64,000 nucleotides of DNA from Streptomyces venezuelae ATCC 10712 (GCF_008639165.1 NZ_CP029197.1:7568001-7632000); one strand, 5' to 3'. Positions 49,616 through 59,037 are shown, numbered from the stretch's first letter. Numbers and translations are program-made. Notes: generated by a model from the sequence alone, not told the origin.

Positions 49616-50857
49616 ATGGACGGATCCCTGAGCGGTCTGGGCGACATCAGCACCCCGGGGCGCGTGGCCGGCCCCGACGAGGGCGTCACCGCGCAGGAGC
49701 TGGCCCTCGCCACCCGCAACCACGGGCTCCCGCTCGAAGCCCTGCGGTACGAGGTCACCCCGCCCGGGCTGCACTACGTCCTGGTGCACTACGACATCCC
49801 CGCCACCGAGGCCGACGGCTGGCGGCTCACCGTCGGCGGCCGGGTCCTGCGGCCCCTCACCCTGGACCTGGACGCGCTCCGCGCCCGGCCCGCCGTCACC
49901 CGCCGGGTGACCCTGGAGTGCGCCGGGAACGGCCGGGCCCGCCTCACCCCCCGCCCCGTCAGCCAGCCCTGGCTCGACGAGGCCGTCGGCACCGCCGACT
50001 GGACCGGCGTGCCCCTCGCGGAACTCCTCGCCGAGGCGGGGATCGCGGAGGACGCGGCCGAGGCGGTGTTCACCGGCGCCGACCACGGCATCGAGCGGGG
50101 CGTCGAGCAGGACTACCGGCGCGCCCTGCCCCTGGCGACCGCCGCGGACCCCGCCCGGGACGTCCTCGTCGCGTACGCGATGAACGGCGCGCCGCTGCCG
50201 CCGCAGCACGGCAGCCCGCTCCGCCTCGTCGTCCCCGGCTGGTACGGCATGGCGCACGTGAAGTGGCTGCGCGACATCACGCTCACCCCCACCCCGTACA
50301 CCGGCTTCCAGCAGAGCGTGGCCTATCGCGTACGGCAGGCGGCGGAGGATCCGGGGGAGCCGGTCACCCTCATCGCGCCCCGGGCCCTGATGGTGCCGCC
50401 CGGCTTCCCGGACTTTATGTCCCGCACCCGCGTCGTCCGGCCGGGACGGGTCCCGCTCACCGGGCGCGCCTGGTCCGGGCACGGACCGATCACCCGCGTC
50501 GAGGTCAGCGAGGACGGCGGCGCGGTCTGGACCGACGCCGAACTCCACCGTGACCCGGACCACCCGTGGGCCTGGACCGCCTGGCGGACCACCTGGACGG
50601 CCACGCCCGGCCTGCGCCACCTGACCGTGCGGGCCACCGACGCCCGGGGCAACGTCCAGCCGATGACCCAGCCCTGGAACCGCGGCGGCTTCGCCAACAA
50701 CCACGTCCAACGCGTCGAGGTCCTCTGCACCCCGGCCACGACGGAGACCGCCCCGGCCGCGACGGAGACCGCCCCCGCCGCGACGGGGACCACCCCCGCC
50801 GCGACGGAGACCACCCCGGCCGCGACGGAGCCCCGGTCCGCACGGCCCCCGGCCTGA
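49616..50857 (+). CDS. Cytoplasmic sulfite-oxidase-type molybdopterin enzyme
   Basis: A 413-aa enzyme. The Mo-co domain has Cys in VTLECAGNGRARL, VAYAMNGAPLPPQHGSPLRL and VPGWYGMAHVKWL, and the C-terminal dimerisation domain ends QPWNRGGFANNHVQRVEV. No signal peptide or membrane segment, unlike the related gene at 45646. The last 35 residues are heptapeptide repeats coded by 21-bp units. It would oxidise sulfite or an organic S- or N-oxide using molybdenum. Confidence 0.9.
   Translation: MDGSLSGLGDISTPGRVAGPDEGVTAQELALATRNHGLPLEALRYEVTPPGLHYVLVHYDIPATEADGWRLTVGGRVLRPLTLDLDALRARPAVTRRVTLECAGNGRARLTPRPVSQPWLDEAVGTADWTGVPLAELLAEAGIAEDAAEAVFTGADHGIERGVEQDYRRALPLATAADPARDVLVAYAMNGAPLPPQHGSPLRLVVPGWYGMAHVKWLRDITLTPTPYTGFQQSVAYRVRQAAEDPGEPVTLIAPRALMVPPGFPDFMSRTRVVRPGRVPLTGRAWSGHGPITRVEVSEDGGAVWTDAELHRDPDHPWAWTAWRTTWTATPGLRHLTVRATDARGNVQPMTQPWNRGGFANNHVQRVEVLCTPATTETAPAATETAPAATGTTPAATETTPAATEPRSARPPA
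50730..50834 (+). repeat. Five tandem 21-bp repeats in the molybdoenzyme 3' end
   Basis: Units at 50730, 50751, 50772, 50793 and 50814 vary on CCCCGGCCGCGACGGAGACC and encode heptapeptides PATTETA, PAATETA, PAATGTT, PAATETT and PAATEPR. Probable replication-slippage tail, likely variable between strains. Confidence 0.85.
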
Positions 50858-50951
50858 CCTGCCCGGCTTCGGGTACGGGGCAGGGGGACGCGCCCCGGGC
50901 GGGGTGCGTAGAGTCGACTTCGGCAGACCCAGACCTGATGAGGAGACCCCC

Positions 50952-51782
50952 GTGACCGACCCGGCGTCCACCGCCCTCCAGCAGCAGATCGCCCGGGACC
51001 TCCAGGTGGCCGAGACCTTCGACCCGCGGGCCGAGATCGAGCGCCGCGTGGCCTTCCTCACCGAGCGGCTGACCTCCACCGGGCTGCGTTCGCTCGTCCT
51101 CGGCATCAGCGGCGGTGTCGACTCCAGCACCGCCGGGCGGCTCTGCCAGCTCGCCGTGGAGCGCGCCCGCGCCGCCGGCCACCAGGCCACCTTCTACGCG
51201 ATGCGCCTGCCGTACGGTGTCCAGGCCGACGAGAAGGACGCGCAGACCGCGCTGGGCTTCATCCGCGCCGACGAGGTCCTCACCGTGGACGTCAAGGCGG
51301 CGAGCGACGCGGCCCTTGAGGCCGCCCTCGCCGGTGGCGTCACCTTCCGCGACGCGCACCACCAGGACTTCGTGCAGGGCAACATCAAGGCCCGCCAGCG
51401 GATGATCGCCCAGTACGCGGTCGCCGGGGCGAACGACGGACTCGTCGTCGGCACCGACCACGCCGCCGAGGCCGTCTCCGGCTTCTTCACCAAGTTCGGC
51501 GACGGCGCCGCCGACGTCGTCCCGCTGACCGGTCTGACCAAGCGGCGCGTCCGCGCGGTCGCCGCCGAGCTCGGCGCCCCCGCCGAGCTGGTGTGGAAGG
51601 TCCCGACGGCCGACCTGGAGACCCTGGACCCGGGCAAGCCCGACGAGGACGCGCTGGGCGTCTCGTACGACGAGATCGACGACTTCCTGGAGGGGAAGCC
51701 GGTCGCGGAGGCCGCGTTCGCCGCGATCGCCCGCCGCTACGCGCTCACCGAGCACAAGCGGCAGCTGCCGATCGCCCCCTGA
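50952..51782 (+). CDS. nadE: Ammonia-dependent NAD+ synthetase
   Basis: A 276-aa NadE. The ATP-pyrophosphatase P-loop is SGGVDSS (53-59); VVGTDHAAEAVSGFFTKFGD and GLTKRRVRAVAAELGAP are diagnostic. No glutaminase domain is fused, so ammonia is the expected nitrogen donor for converting deamido-NAD to NAD. GTG start at 50952 after GAGGAG. Housekeeping gene, cytoplasmic. Confidence 0.95.
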   Translation: MTDPASTALQQQIARDLQVAETFDPRAEIERRVAFLTERLTSTGLRSLVLGISGGVDSSTAGRLCQLAVERARAAGHQATFYAMRLPYGVQADEKDAQTALGFIRADEVLTVDVKAASDAALEAALAGGVTFRDAHHQDFVQGNIKARQRMIAQYAVAGANDGLVVGTDHAAEAVSGFFTKFGDGAADVVPLTGLTKRRVRAVAAELGAPAELVWKVPTADLETLDPGKPDEDALGVSYDEIDDFLEGKPVAEAAFAAIARRYALTEHKRQLPIAP

Positions 51783-51880
51783 GGCCCGCGCCCCACGGCG
51801 AGCGACGGGCGGCGGTCTCGCGGCGATCGGCGGATGCTGGAAGGGGTGCCCGTTCCCGGGCCCCCGGGAAGGAGCACGTC

Positions 51881-52267
51881 ATGTTCGGCGACACCCCGGC
51901 GTTCAGCGGTTTCTCGGTCGACGACCTCGACGCCGCCCGGCGCTTCTACGGCGAGACGCTCGGCCTGAAGGTGGAGGAGGCGGGCGAGGGCGACATGCGG
52001 ATCCTCTTCCTCACCCTGGCCGGCGGGACCCGTCTCTTCGTCTACCCGAAGGACGACCACACCCCCGCGAGCTTCACGATCCTCAACTTCGCCGTCGACG
52101 ACATCGAAGGCGCCGTCGACGACCTGACCGGCCGTGGGGTGAGCATGGAGCGCTACGAGGGCTTCGAGGCCGACGAGAAGGGGATCGTGGTGGACGAGGG
52201 CGGACCGGCCATCGCCTGGTTCAAGGACCCGGCGGGCAACGTCCTGTCGGTCCTCAAGGAGCGCTGA
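51881..52267 (+). CDS. VOC-family protein (glyoxalase/bleomycin-resistance fold)
   Basis: A 128-aa single VOC protein: FSGFSVDDLDAARRFYGETL, LFVYPKDDHTPASFTILNF and WFKDPAGNVLSVL. AAGGAG precedes the ATG. A metal site of the glyoxalase type is not obvious, so it may bind rather than convert its ligand. Substrate not predictable. It stands between nadE and the osmoprotectant transporter, on the same strand. Confidence 0.88.
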   Translation: MFGDTPAFSGFSVDDLDAARRFYGETLGLKVEEAGEGDMRILFLTLAGGTRLFVYPKDDHTPASFTILNFAVDDIEGAVDDLTGRGVSMERYEGFEADEKGIVVDEGGPAIAWFKDPAGNVLSVLKER

Positions 52268-52325
52268 CCTCCCCGAACGGACCGGCCCGCGTGCGCGGCA
52301 GCCTCGTAACGCCTCGAATGGGAGG

Positions 52326-53006
52326 GTGATCGCGCCGCCCGACGACTGCCTCGCCCGCAACGAATGGATCTGCGGCGCCTATCTCTCCACCCGGCGCGAG
52401 ATCCTCACCGACGCCGTCGTCCAGCACCTCCAGCTGACCGGCGTCTCGGTCGCCCTCGCCCTGGTGCTCGCGCTGCCCCTCGCGGTGGCCGCGCGCCGCT
52501 GGCGCTGGGCGGCCGGGCCCGTCCTCGGGGTCACCACGCTCCTGTACACGATCCCGGCGCTCGCGATGTTCTCGCTGCTGCTGCCGGTGTACGGCCTGTC
52601 CGCCGCCCTGGTGGTGGCCGGGCTCGTGCTGTACTCCCTCACCCTGCTGGTACGGAACATCCTGGCTGGGCTCCGGGCCGTACCCGAGGAGACCCGGCAG
52701 GCCGCGCGCGGACTCGGCTACGGCCCCGTACGACTGCTCCTCGCCGTCGAACTGCCGCTCGCCCTGCCCGCCGCCATGGCCGGGCTGCGGATCGCCGCCG
52801 TCTCGGCCGTCTCGCTCGTCACCATCGGCGCGATCGTCGGCCACGGCGGCCTCGGGAACCTCATCTACGCGGGGATGAACACCTACTTCAAGGCCCAGGT
52901 CCTCACCGCCTCGGTGCTCTGCGTCCTCATCGCCGTCGCCGCCGACCTGCTCCTCCTCGGCGCCCAGCGGCTGCTCACCCCCTGGACCCGCGGGCAGGCC
53001 GCGTGA
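52326..53006 (+). CDS. Osmoprotectant (glycine betaine/choline) ABC transporter permease 1
   Basis: A 226-aa permease of the OpuCB/ProW type: TLLYTIPALAMFSLLLPVYG, then LRAVPEETRQAARGLGYGPV, and GAIVGHGGLGNLIYAGMN. About six membrane segments. The GTG start is at 52326, with GGGAGG immediately before it. It overlaps permease 2 by 4 bp. No ATPase gene lies upstream: the preceding gene is the VOC protein. Confidence 0.9.
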   Translation: MIAPPDDCLARNEWICGAYLSTRREILTDAVVQHLQLTGVSVALALVLALPLAVAARRWRWAAGPVLGVTTLLYTIPALAMFSLLLPVYGLSAALVVAGLVLYSLTLLVRNILAGLRAVPEETRQAARGLGYGPVRLLLAVELPLALPAAMAGLRIAAVSAVSLVTIGAIVGHGGLGNLIYAGMNTYFKAQVLTASVLCVLIAVAADLLLLGAQRLLTPWTRGQAA

Positions 53007-53677
53007 CCACCCTCGCCGACGCCTGGTCCTGGCTCACCACCTCGGCGCACTGGGCCGGCGAGAACGGCATCTGGCACCGGCTCGCCGAGCACCTCTTCCT
53101 CACCGTCGTCTGCCTCCTCATCAGCTGCGCGATCGCGCTGCCGGTCGCCCTCGTCCTCGGGCACCTCGGCAAGGGCGGCGCGCTCGCCGTGAACCTCTCC
53201 AACGTGGGCCGGGCCGTCCCCACCTTCGCGGTCCTCGTGCTGCTCCTGCTGAGCCCGATCGGCTCGTACGGCGAGTGGCCGACGATCATCGCGCTGGTCC
53301 TCTTCGCCGTGCCCCCGCTGCTGACCAACGCGTACGTGGGGATGCGGGGCGTCGACCCCGATGTCGTACGGGCCGCCCGGGGCATGGGGATGACGGGCCG
53401 CCAGACCCTCACCCGGGTCGAGCTGCCGCTCGCCCTGCCGCTGATCCTCACCGGCGTGCGGATCGCCGCCGTCCAGCTGGTCGCCACGGCGACCGTGGCC
53501 GCGCTCGCCGGCGGCGGCGGCCTCGGCCGGATCATCACCGCCGGGTTCAACCTCGCTTCCACCCCTCAGGTCGTCGCCGGAGCCTGTCTCGTGGCCGTGC
53601 TCGCGCTGCTGGTGGAAGGGGTCTTCGAGGGCGTCCAGCGGCTGGCTCCCGACCGGGCCCGGGGGAGCGGCGCGTGA
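53003..53677 (+). CDS. Osmoprotectant ABC transporter permease 2
   Basis: A 224-aa second OpuC-type permease: LSNVGRAVPTFAVLVLLLLS, VDPDVVRAARGMGMTGRQTL and GGGGLGRIITAGFNLAS. GTG start overlaps the previous stop (GTGA), and its own stop overlaps the binding-protein start the same way, so all three are translationally coupled. It would pair with permease 1 as a heterodimer. Confidence 0.9.
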   Translation: MTTLADAWSWLTTSAHWAGENGIWHRLAEHLFLTVVCLLISCAIALPVALVLGHLGKGGALAVNLSNVGRAVPTFAVLVLLLLSPIGSYGEWPTIIALVLFAVPPLLTNAYVGMRGVDPDVVRAARGMGMTGRQTLTRVELPLALPLILTGVRIAAVQLVATATVAALAGGGGLGRIITAGFNLASTPQVVAGACLVAVLALLVEGVFEGVQRLAPDRARGSGA

Positions 53678-54645
53678 GCCGGCGGCGCCGCGTCGCCCGG
53701 GGCGCGGCCGTCGTGTCGCTGGCCGTGGTGGTCTGCGCCGGGCTCGGCGGCTGCGCCGCCGGCCCCTCGCTGGAGGACCAGGGGGCCGTCACGGCCCCGC
53801 CGGGGGACAGCCGGCAGCTGACCGTCGGCTCGGCCGGGTTCACCGAGAGCGACCTGCTGGCGCAGATGTACGCGCTGCTGCTGGAAGAGGCCGGCTACGG
53901 GACGAAGATCCTCTCCGTCACCAACCGCGAGCTGTACGAGCCGGCCCTGGAGCGCGGTCAGATCGACGTCGTACCGGAGTACGCGGCCACCTTCGCCGAC
54001 TGGCTGAACGCCAAGGCGCACGGGGCGGACGCGCCGACGGTCGGCTCGCCCGACCTGGCCGCGACGATGACCGCGCTCCGCGCGCTCGCGGGCCCGCGCG
54101 GCCTCACCGTCCTCGACGCGGGCCGCGCCGTCGACCAGAACGCCTTCGCGGTGACCGCCGCCTTCGCCGCCGAGCACCGGCTGAAGACGCTCAGCGACCT
54201 CGGCGCCCGGGGCGTTCCCGTCCGGCTGGCGGCCGGTGACGAGTGCGTCCGGCGGCCGTACTGCGCGCCGGGTCTGAGGGAGGTGTACGGCATCGACGTG
54301 ACCGCCGTCGACCCCAAGGGCGTCGGCACCACCCCGGCCAAGCAGGCCGTCCAGAACGGCGAGGACCAGATGGTGCTCACCACGACCACCGATGCCACGC
54401 TCGACGAGTTCGGTCTCGTCCTGCTCGCCGACGACCGGAACCTGCAGAACGCCGATCACATCGTCCCCGTGGTGAACCGGGCCCGCGCCGGGAGCGAGGG
54501 GGTCACCCGGGCGCTCTCCCGGCTGAACACGGTGCTGACGACGGCCGATCTGGCGATGCTCAACGAGCAGGTGGACAGCTGGCGGCGCCTCCCGGAGGAC
54601 GTGGCGCGGAACTACCTCGCGGACAAGGGCCTCGTCCGGCGCTGA
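53674..54645 (+). CDS. Osmoprotectant-binding lipoprotein (OpuCC/ProX type)
   Basis: A 323-aa substrate-binding lipoprotein. Signal peptide with lipobox LGGC, so it is anchored at the outer face of the membrane. The binding domain has GSAGFTESDLLAQMYALLLE, VVPEYAATFADWLNAKA, and NRARAGSEGVTRALSRLNTV. It is probably for quaternary-ammonium osmoprotectants. The operon lacks the ATPase that OpuC systems need; a CBS-type ATPase must come from elsewhere. Confidence 0.92.
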   Translation: MSRRRRVARGAAVVSLAVVVCAGLGGCAAGPSLEDQGAVTAPPGDSRQLTVGSAGFTESDLLAQMYALLLEEAGYGTKILSVTNRELYEPALERGQIDVVPEYAATFADWLNAKAHGADAPTVGSPDLAATMTALRALAGPRGLTVLDAGRAVDQNAFAVTAAFAAEHRLKTLSDLGARGVPVRLAAGDECVRRPYCAPGLREVYGIDVTAVDPKGVGTTPAKQAVQNGEDQMVLTTTTDATLDEFGLVLLADDRNLQNADHIVPVVNRARAGSEGVTRALSRLNTVLTTADLAMLNEQVDSWRRLPEDVARNYLADKGLVRR

Positions 54646-54761
54646 GCGGGCGACGAGCGCGTGCCGAGCCCGCGCGGGACGGCCGCGCGTGTCAGCCCGC
54701 TGAACAGCGTCTCTTGTCATGACCCTTGCGGGGTCGTTCGCGCCCCTGCTATTCATCGGTT

Positions 54762-54774
54762 AGGAAAGTTTCCT
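54762..54774. promoter_or_regulatory. AGGAAA-G-TTTCCT palindrome upstream of the GH5 gene
   Basis: A 13-bp perfect palindrome with a TTAGGAA half shared with the GH8 palindrome at 28186. It is 55 bp before the GH5 ATG. Same candidate regulator as for the GH8 gene. Confidence 0.65.
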
Positions 54775-54829
54775 TCCAGTCGAACTCGCGTACCCCCCCG
54801 ACCTCGTTCGTCGTTCCGTGGAGACCCCC

Positions 54830-56296
54830 ATGACTTCGGCACGATCCGCACGACCCCGACCCCGCCTCCGGCGCTACGGCATCGCCGGCACCGCCCTGGG
54901 CGCACTGCTCCTCGGCCTCGCCACCCTGCCGCCCACCGCGACCGCCGCCCCCGTCACCCACGAGGCCGAGGCGGCCACCGTCTCCCAAGGTGCCGTCGAG
55001 TCCAACCACGCCGGCTTCACCGGCGCCGGATTCGTCAACTACGACAACGTCAGCGGCAGTTACGTCCAGTGGAACGTCAACGCCGCCCAGGCGGGCCCCG
55101 CGACGCTCACCCTGCGCTACGCCAACGGCACCACCACCAACCGCCCGATGGACATCGCCGTCAACGGCGCGGTCGCCGCCTCCGGCAAGTCCTTCGCCGG
55201 CACCGGCGCCTGGACCAGCTGGGCGACCACCACCGTCAACACCACCCTCAAGGCCGGCGCCAACACCGTCCGCGCCACCGCCACCACCGCCAACGGCGGC
55301 CCCAACGTCGACCACCTGACCGTCGACAGCGGCACCACCCAGCCGCCCACCGGCACCACCCCCGCCGCGATCAACGGCCAGCTCAAGGTCTGCGGCACCA
55401 AGCTCTGCAACCGGTACGACAAGCCGATCCAGCTCCGCGGCATGTCCAGCCACGGCACCCAGTGGTACAGCCAGTGCCTGACCGGCGGCTCGCTCGACGC
55501 CCTCGCCAAGGACTGGAACGCCGACGTCCTGCGCGTCTCCACGTACGTCCAGGAGGAGGGCTACGAGACCGACCCGCGCAAGTACACCGACCTCGCCCAC
55601 GCGCTCATCGAGCAGGCCACCGCGCGCGGCATGTACGTGATCGTCGACTGGCACATGCTCGACCCGGGCGACCCGCACTACAACCTCGCCCGCGCCAAGA
55701 CCTTCTTCACCGAGATCGCCCAGCGCCACGGCTCCAAGACGAACCTGCTGTACGAGATCGCCAACGAGCCCAGCGGCGTCGCCTGGTCCCGCATCAAGAG
55801 CTACGCCGAGCAGCTCATCCCGGTCATCCGCGCCAAGGACGCCGAGACCCCGATCCTCGTCGGCACGCGCGCGTGGTCCTCGTTCGGCGTCTCCGAGGAC
55901 GGCGACGAGTCCGAGGTCGTGTCCAACCCGGTGAACGCCGCCAACATCATGTACACCTTCCACTTCTACGCCTACTCGCACCGCGAGGAGTACCTGAACA
56001 CCCTCTCCCGCGCGGCCGACAAGCTGCCCGTCTTCGTCACCGAGTTCGGCACCCAGAACTACGCCGGCGAGGGCAGCAACGACTTCGCCATGAGCCAGAA
56101 GTTCATCGACCTCATGGCCGCGAAGAAGATCAGCTGGGTCAACTGGAACTACTCCGACGACGAGCGCACCGGCGCCGTCTTCAAGACCGGCACCTGTGAC
56201 GCCGGCGGACCCTGGACCGGCACCGGCTCGCTGAAGCCCGCCGGCGTCTGGATCCGGGACCGCGTCAGGACGGCGGACGACTTCCCGACCTCCTGA
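54830..56296 (+). CDS. Secreted GH5 glycoside hydrolase with N-terminal CBM35-like domain
   Basis: A 488-aa exported enzyme; ATG at 54830 with GGAG upstream. Signal peptide to about residue 40 (TATAA/PVTHEAEAA). Residues 44-167 form a CBM35/CBM6-like module (HEAEAATVSQGAVESNHAGF). A Thr/Pro linker leads to GH5 with the acid/base Glu313 in YEIANEP and nucleophile Glu405 in FVTEFGTQN, the GH5_2 endoglucanase style. It would cut beta-1,4-glucan outside the cell. A perfect 16-bp hairpin follows. Confidence 0.92.
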   Translation: MTSARSARPRPRLRRYGIAGTALGALLLGLATLPPTATAAPVTHEAEAATVSQGAVESNHAGFTGAGFVNYDNVSGSYVQWNVNAAQAGPATLTLRYANGTTTNRPMDIAVNGAVAASGKSFAGTGAWTSWATTTVNTTLKAGANTVRATATTANGGPNVDHLTVDSGTTQPPTGTTPAAINGQLKVCGTKLCNRYDKPIQLRGMSSHGTQWYSQCLTGGSLDALAKDWNADVLRVSTYVQEEGYETDPRKYTDLAHALIEQATARGMYVIVDWHMLDPGDPHYNLARAKTFFTEIAQRHGSKTNLLYEIANEPSGVAWSRIKSYAEQLIPVIRAKDAETPILVGTRAWSSFGVSEDGDESEVVSNPVNAANIMYTFHFYAYSHREEYLNTLSRAADKLPVFVTEFGTQNYAGEGSNDFAMSQKFIDLMAAKKISWVNWNYSDDERTGAVFKTGTCDAGGPWTGTGSLKPAGVWIRDRVRTADDFPTS

Positions 56297-56307
56297 CGCC
56301 CTTCCTC

Positions 56308-56354
56308 CGGTACGCCCCCGCCATGTGATCCACTGTCCTGGCGGGGGCGTACCG
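56308..56354 (+). terminator. Perfect 16-bp hairpin after the GH5 gene
   Basis: 56308-56323 pairs exactly with 56339-56354 around a 15-nt loop. It begins 11 bp after the GH5 stop and ends 18 bp before the peptidase GTG, so it terminates GH5 mRNA or shapes the peptidase leader. Confidence 0.65.
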
Positions 56355-56372
56355 AACAGGAGCAGGAACAGC

Positions 56373-57680
56373 GTGACCACCTACCGGCAGCCGGGACTCG
56401 TCCTCACCGACCACCGCTTCCCCGTCCCCCTCGACCACGACCGCCCCGACGGCGAGCGCATCGAGGTCTTCGCCCGCGAGGTCGTCGCCGGCGACAAGGC
56501 CGGATCCGACCGGGACCGGCTCCCGTGGCTGGTCTACCTGGAGGGCGGCCCCGGCTTCGGCGCCCGCCGCTTCATCGGCCCGCAGGCCTGGCTCGGCCGG
56601 GCCGTGCGGGAGTTCCGCGTCCTCCTGCTCGACCAGCGGGGCACCGGCCGCTCCACCCCCGCCAACCGCCAGACCCTCCCGCTCCGCGGCACCCCGGCCG
56701 AACAGGCCGACTACCTCGCCCACTTCCGCGCCGACTCGATCGTCAAGGACTGCGAGAGCATCCGGCGCCGCCTCACCGGCGGCGCCCCCTGGACCGTCCT
56801 CGGCCAGAGCTTCGGCGGCTTCTGCGCCGTCCACTACCTCTCGACCGCGCCCCAGGGCCTGGAGCGGGTCCTGATCACCGGCGGGCTGCCCTCCCTGCAC
56901 GCCACCGCCGACGAGGTCTACCGCGCCGCCTACCCCCGCATCCGGCGCAAGAACGAGGCCCACTTCGCCCGCTACCCGCAGGACGCCGAGCGGGCCCGCG
57001 CCATCGCCGCCCACCTCCGCGAGCACCGGGTCACCCTCCCCGGCGGCGGGCACCTCACCCCCGAGGCCTTCCAGTCCCTCGGCATCCTCCTCGGCTCCGG
57101 CGAGGGCACCCACCAGCTGCACCTGCTCCTGGAAGGCGCCTTCGTCCCCACCCCGGGCGGACCCGCGCTCGCCGACGCCTTCCTCGAGCAGGTCCAGGCC
57201 CAGCTGTCGTACGCCGGACACCCGCTGTACGCCGTGCTCCACGAGGCCATCTACGCCCAGGGCGAGGGCCCCACCGACTGGGCCGCCGAACGCGTCCGCG
57301 CCGAATACCCCGAGTTCGACGCCGGCGCCGCGCTCGACGAGGGCCGGCCCTTCCTGTTCACCGGCGAGACCGTCCACCCCTGGCACTTCACCACCGACCC
57401 CGCCCTGCGCCCGCTCCGCGAGACCGCCGAACTCCTCGCCGCCCGCACCGACTGGGCCCCGCTCTACGACCCCGAGCGGCTCGCCGCCAACCGGGTCCCG
57501 GTCGCCGCCGCCGTCTACCACGACGACATGTACGTGGACACCGTCCACTCCCTCGACACCGCGCGGACCGTCCGCGGACTGCGCACCTGGGTGACCGACG
57601 AGTTCGAACACGACGGGGTACGGGCCGGCGGACCGCGCGTCCTCGACCGGCTGCTCGCGCTCTCCCGGGACGAGATCTGA
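56373..57680 (+). CDS. S33-family alpha/beta hydrolase (proline iminopeptidase-like)
   Basis: A 435-aa cytoplasmic S33 enzyme, large-form prolyl/tripeptidyl aminopeptidase relative. Oxyanion block GGPGFG (58-63), LLLDQRGTGRS, nucleophile GQSFGGF with Ser146, late acid ADEVY.. region and His in the TVHSLDTARTV or DEFEHDG block. GTG start with AGGAGCAGGA upstream. It removes N-terminal Pro or similar residues from peptides. Confidence 0.9.
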   Translation: MTTYRQPGLVLTDHRFPVPLDHDRPDGERIEVFAREVVAGDKAGSDRDRLPWLVYLEGGPGFGARRFIGPQAWLGRAVREFRVLLLDQRGTGRSTPANRQTLPLRGTPAEQADYLAHFRADSIVKDCESIRRRLTGGAPWTVLGQSFGGFCAVHYLSTAPQGLERVLITGGLPSLHATADEVYRAAYPRIRRKNEAHFARYPQDAERARAIAAHLREHRVTLPGGGHLTPEAFQSLGILLGSGEGTHQLHLLLEGAFVPTPGGPALADAFLEQVQAQLSYAGHPLYAVLHEAIYAQGEGPTDWAAERVRAEYPEFDAGAALDEGRPFLFTGETVHPWHFTTDPALRPLRETAELLAARTDWAPLYDPERLAANRVPVAAAVYHDDMYVDTVHSLDTARTVRGLRTWVTDEFEHDGVRAGGPRVLDRLLALSRDEI

Positions 57681-57772
57681 TCCCGGCCGGCGGCCGGAAA
57701 CCGATCACCTCCGCATAGGATGCGGCGCGCAACCGAGCAGGCCGAGGCGCCGTGCGCACGAGGAGGGTCCGG

Positions 57773-58933
57773 ATGACGGGACGCGAGACACCGGCTTCGG
57801 GCCGGGAGCTGAAGTTCCGGGCCCTCATGGCCGAGCTGCGGCGCGGCATCCTCGACGGCACCTGGCCCCCCGGCAGCAAGCTCCCCACCGAGCGGGCGCT
57901 CGCCACCGAGACGGGCCTGTCGGTCACGACGGTCCGCCGCGCCTACGAGGACCTGGTCGCCCTCGGACTCGTCGAACGCCGCCAGGGCGCGGGCAGCTTC
58001 GCCGCCCACCGGCCCGAACGCGACGGCGGCGGGCAGCGGATCGTCGGCGTCCTGGTCCCCGACACCGCCTTCTACTACCCCCGGGTCCTCCAGGGCATCG
58101 AGAAGGAACTCGCGGCGGCCGGGGCCCGGCTGGTCCTCGCCTGCTCCCACTACGACCCCGACGAGGAGGACGCCGCCGTCGAGCGCCTCCTCTCGGCCGG
58201 CGTCCACGGACTCCTCCTCGTCCCCAGCCTGCACACCGCCACCGACCCCGGACGGCGCGCGGAGGAGTTGCTGGCGCTGCCCGTCCCCGCCGTCCTCGTC
58301 GAGCGCCGGCTCGCCGCGTACGGCCCGGGCGACCCCACCGAGCACGTCTGCACCGACCACGAGGGCGGCGCCTACGACGCGGTCCGCCATCTGCGCGCCC
58401 TCGGCCACGAGCGGCTCGGCCTCGTCGTCCGCACCGACGCCCCCACCACCGCGCCCATCGAGTCCGGCTTCGCCCGGGCCGTCGGCGACCTCGGACTGCC
58501 CGGGCCGCCGCCGTACGAGCGGGACGTGATGGCCCGCTGGGACCCGGACCGCGCGGACCGGGCCCTCGCCGCGCTGCGGGACGCCGGGGTCACCGCCGCG
58601 CTCTGCTTCGGCGACCGGGAGGCCGCGCTGATGCTCGGGGCGGCCCGCCGCGCCGGGGTGCGGGTCCCCGGCGACCTCGCCCTGATCAGCTACGACAACG
58701 AGTTCGCCGATGTCGCGGAGACCCCGCTGACCGCCGTGTCGCCGCCCAAGTACGCCCTCGGCAGGCTCGCCGCGCAGATCCTGCTCAAGCGGCTCGCCGA
58801 GGGCGAGGCCGCGCCGCTGCACCAGGTGCAGCTCCGCCCCCGGCTCGTGGTCCGCGCCTCCTGCGGCGGAGGCCGGGGCGCGGGCGGCGCGCCACGCGGT
58901 CAGGGCGGTTCCGGGCGCGGCGGCGGCGCGTAA
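57773..58933 (+). CDS. GntR HTH-LacI ligand-domain hybrid regulator
   Basis: A 386-aa regulator. The N-terminal 70 residues are a GntR winged helix (MAELRRGILDGTWPPGSKLP, TERALATETGLSVTTVRRAY). Residues 85-360 are a LacI/GalR-type periplasmic-binding fold (GVLVPDTAFYYPRVLQGIEK, FGDREAALMLGAARRAG, LALISYDNEFADVAETPLTA). AraR has the same architecture. GAGGAGGG precedes the ATG. The SIS and PIG-L genes follow, so a sugar or amino-sugar effector is likely. Confidence 0.92.
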   Translation: MTGRETPASGRELKFRALMAELRRGILDGTWPPGSKLPTERALATETGLSVTTVRRAYEDLVALGLVERRQGAGSFAAHRPERDGGGQRIVGVLVPDTAFYYPRVLQGIEKELAAAGARLVLACSHYDPDEEDAAVERLLSAGVHGLLLVPSLHTATDPGRRAEELLALPVPAVLVERRLAAYGPGDPTEHVCTDHEGGAYDAVRHLRALGHERLGLVVRTDAPTTAPIESGFARAVGDLGLPGPPPYERDVMARWDPDRADRALAALRDAGVTAALCFGDREAALMLGAARRAGVRVPGDLALISYDNEFADVAETPLTAVSPPKYALGRLAAQILLKRLAEGEAAPLHQVQLRPRLVVRASCGGGRGAGGAPRGQGGSGRGGGA

Positions 58934-58938
58934 AAGTC

Positions 58939-58975
58939 CAAGAGGTGAGTTCCCATTGCTCATGGAGTGCTCTTG
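58939..58975. promoter_or_regulatory. Inverted repeat, candidate operator before the SIS gene
   Basis: CAAGAG (58939-58944) and CTCTTG (58970-58975) are exact inverted arms 25 bp apart; TTGACC starts in the right arm and could be a -35 hexamer for the SIS-PIG-L operon. Confidence 0.35.
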
Positions 58976-59037
58976 ACCCGAGCCGGTAGAACTCGGTCCG
59001 GGCCCCGCGAGGGGAGGCGCGAGGAGAGGACCCGGAC

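Noticed and set aside
45583..49758. A 1391-codon leftward open frame
   Set aside because: It is antisense to a molybdoenzyme and an ATPase with intact motifs, and its translation is Gly/Arg/Val-rich with no recognisable domain.
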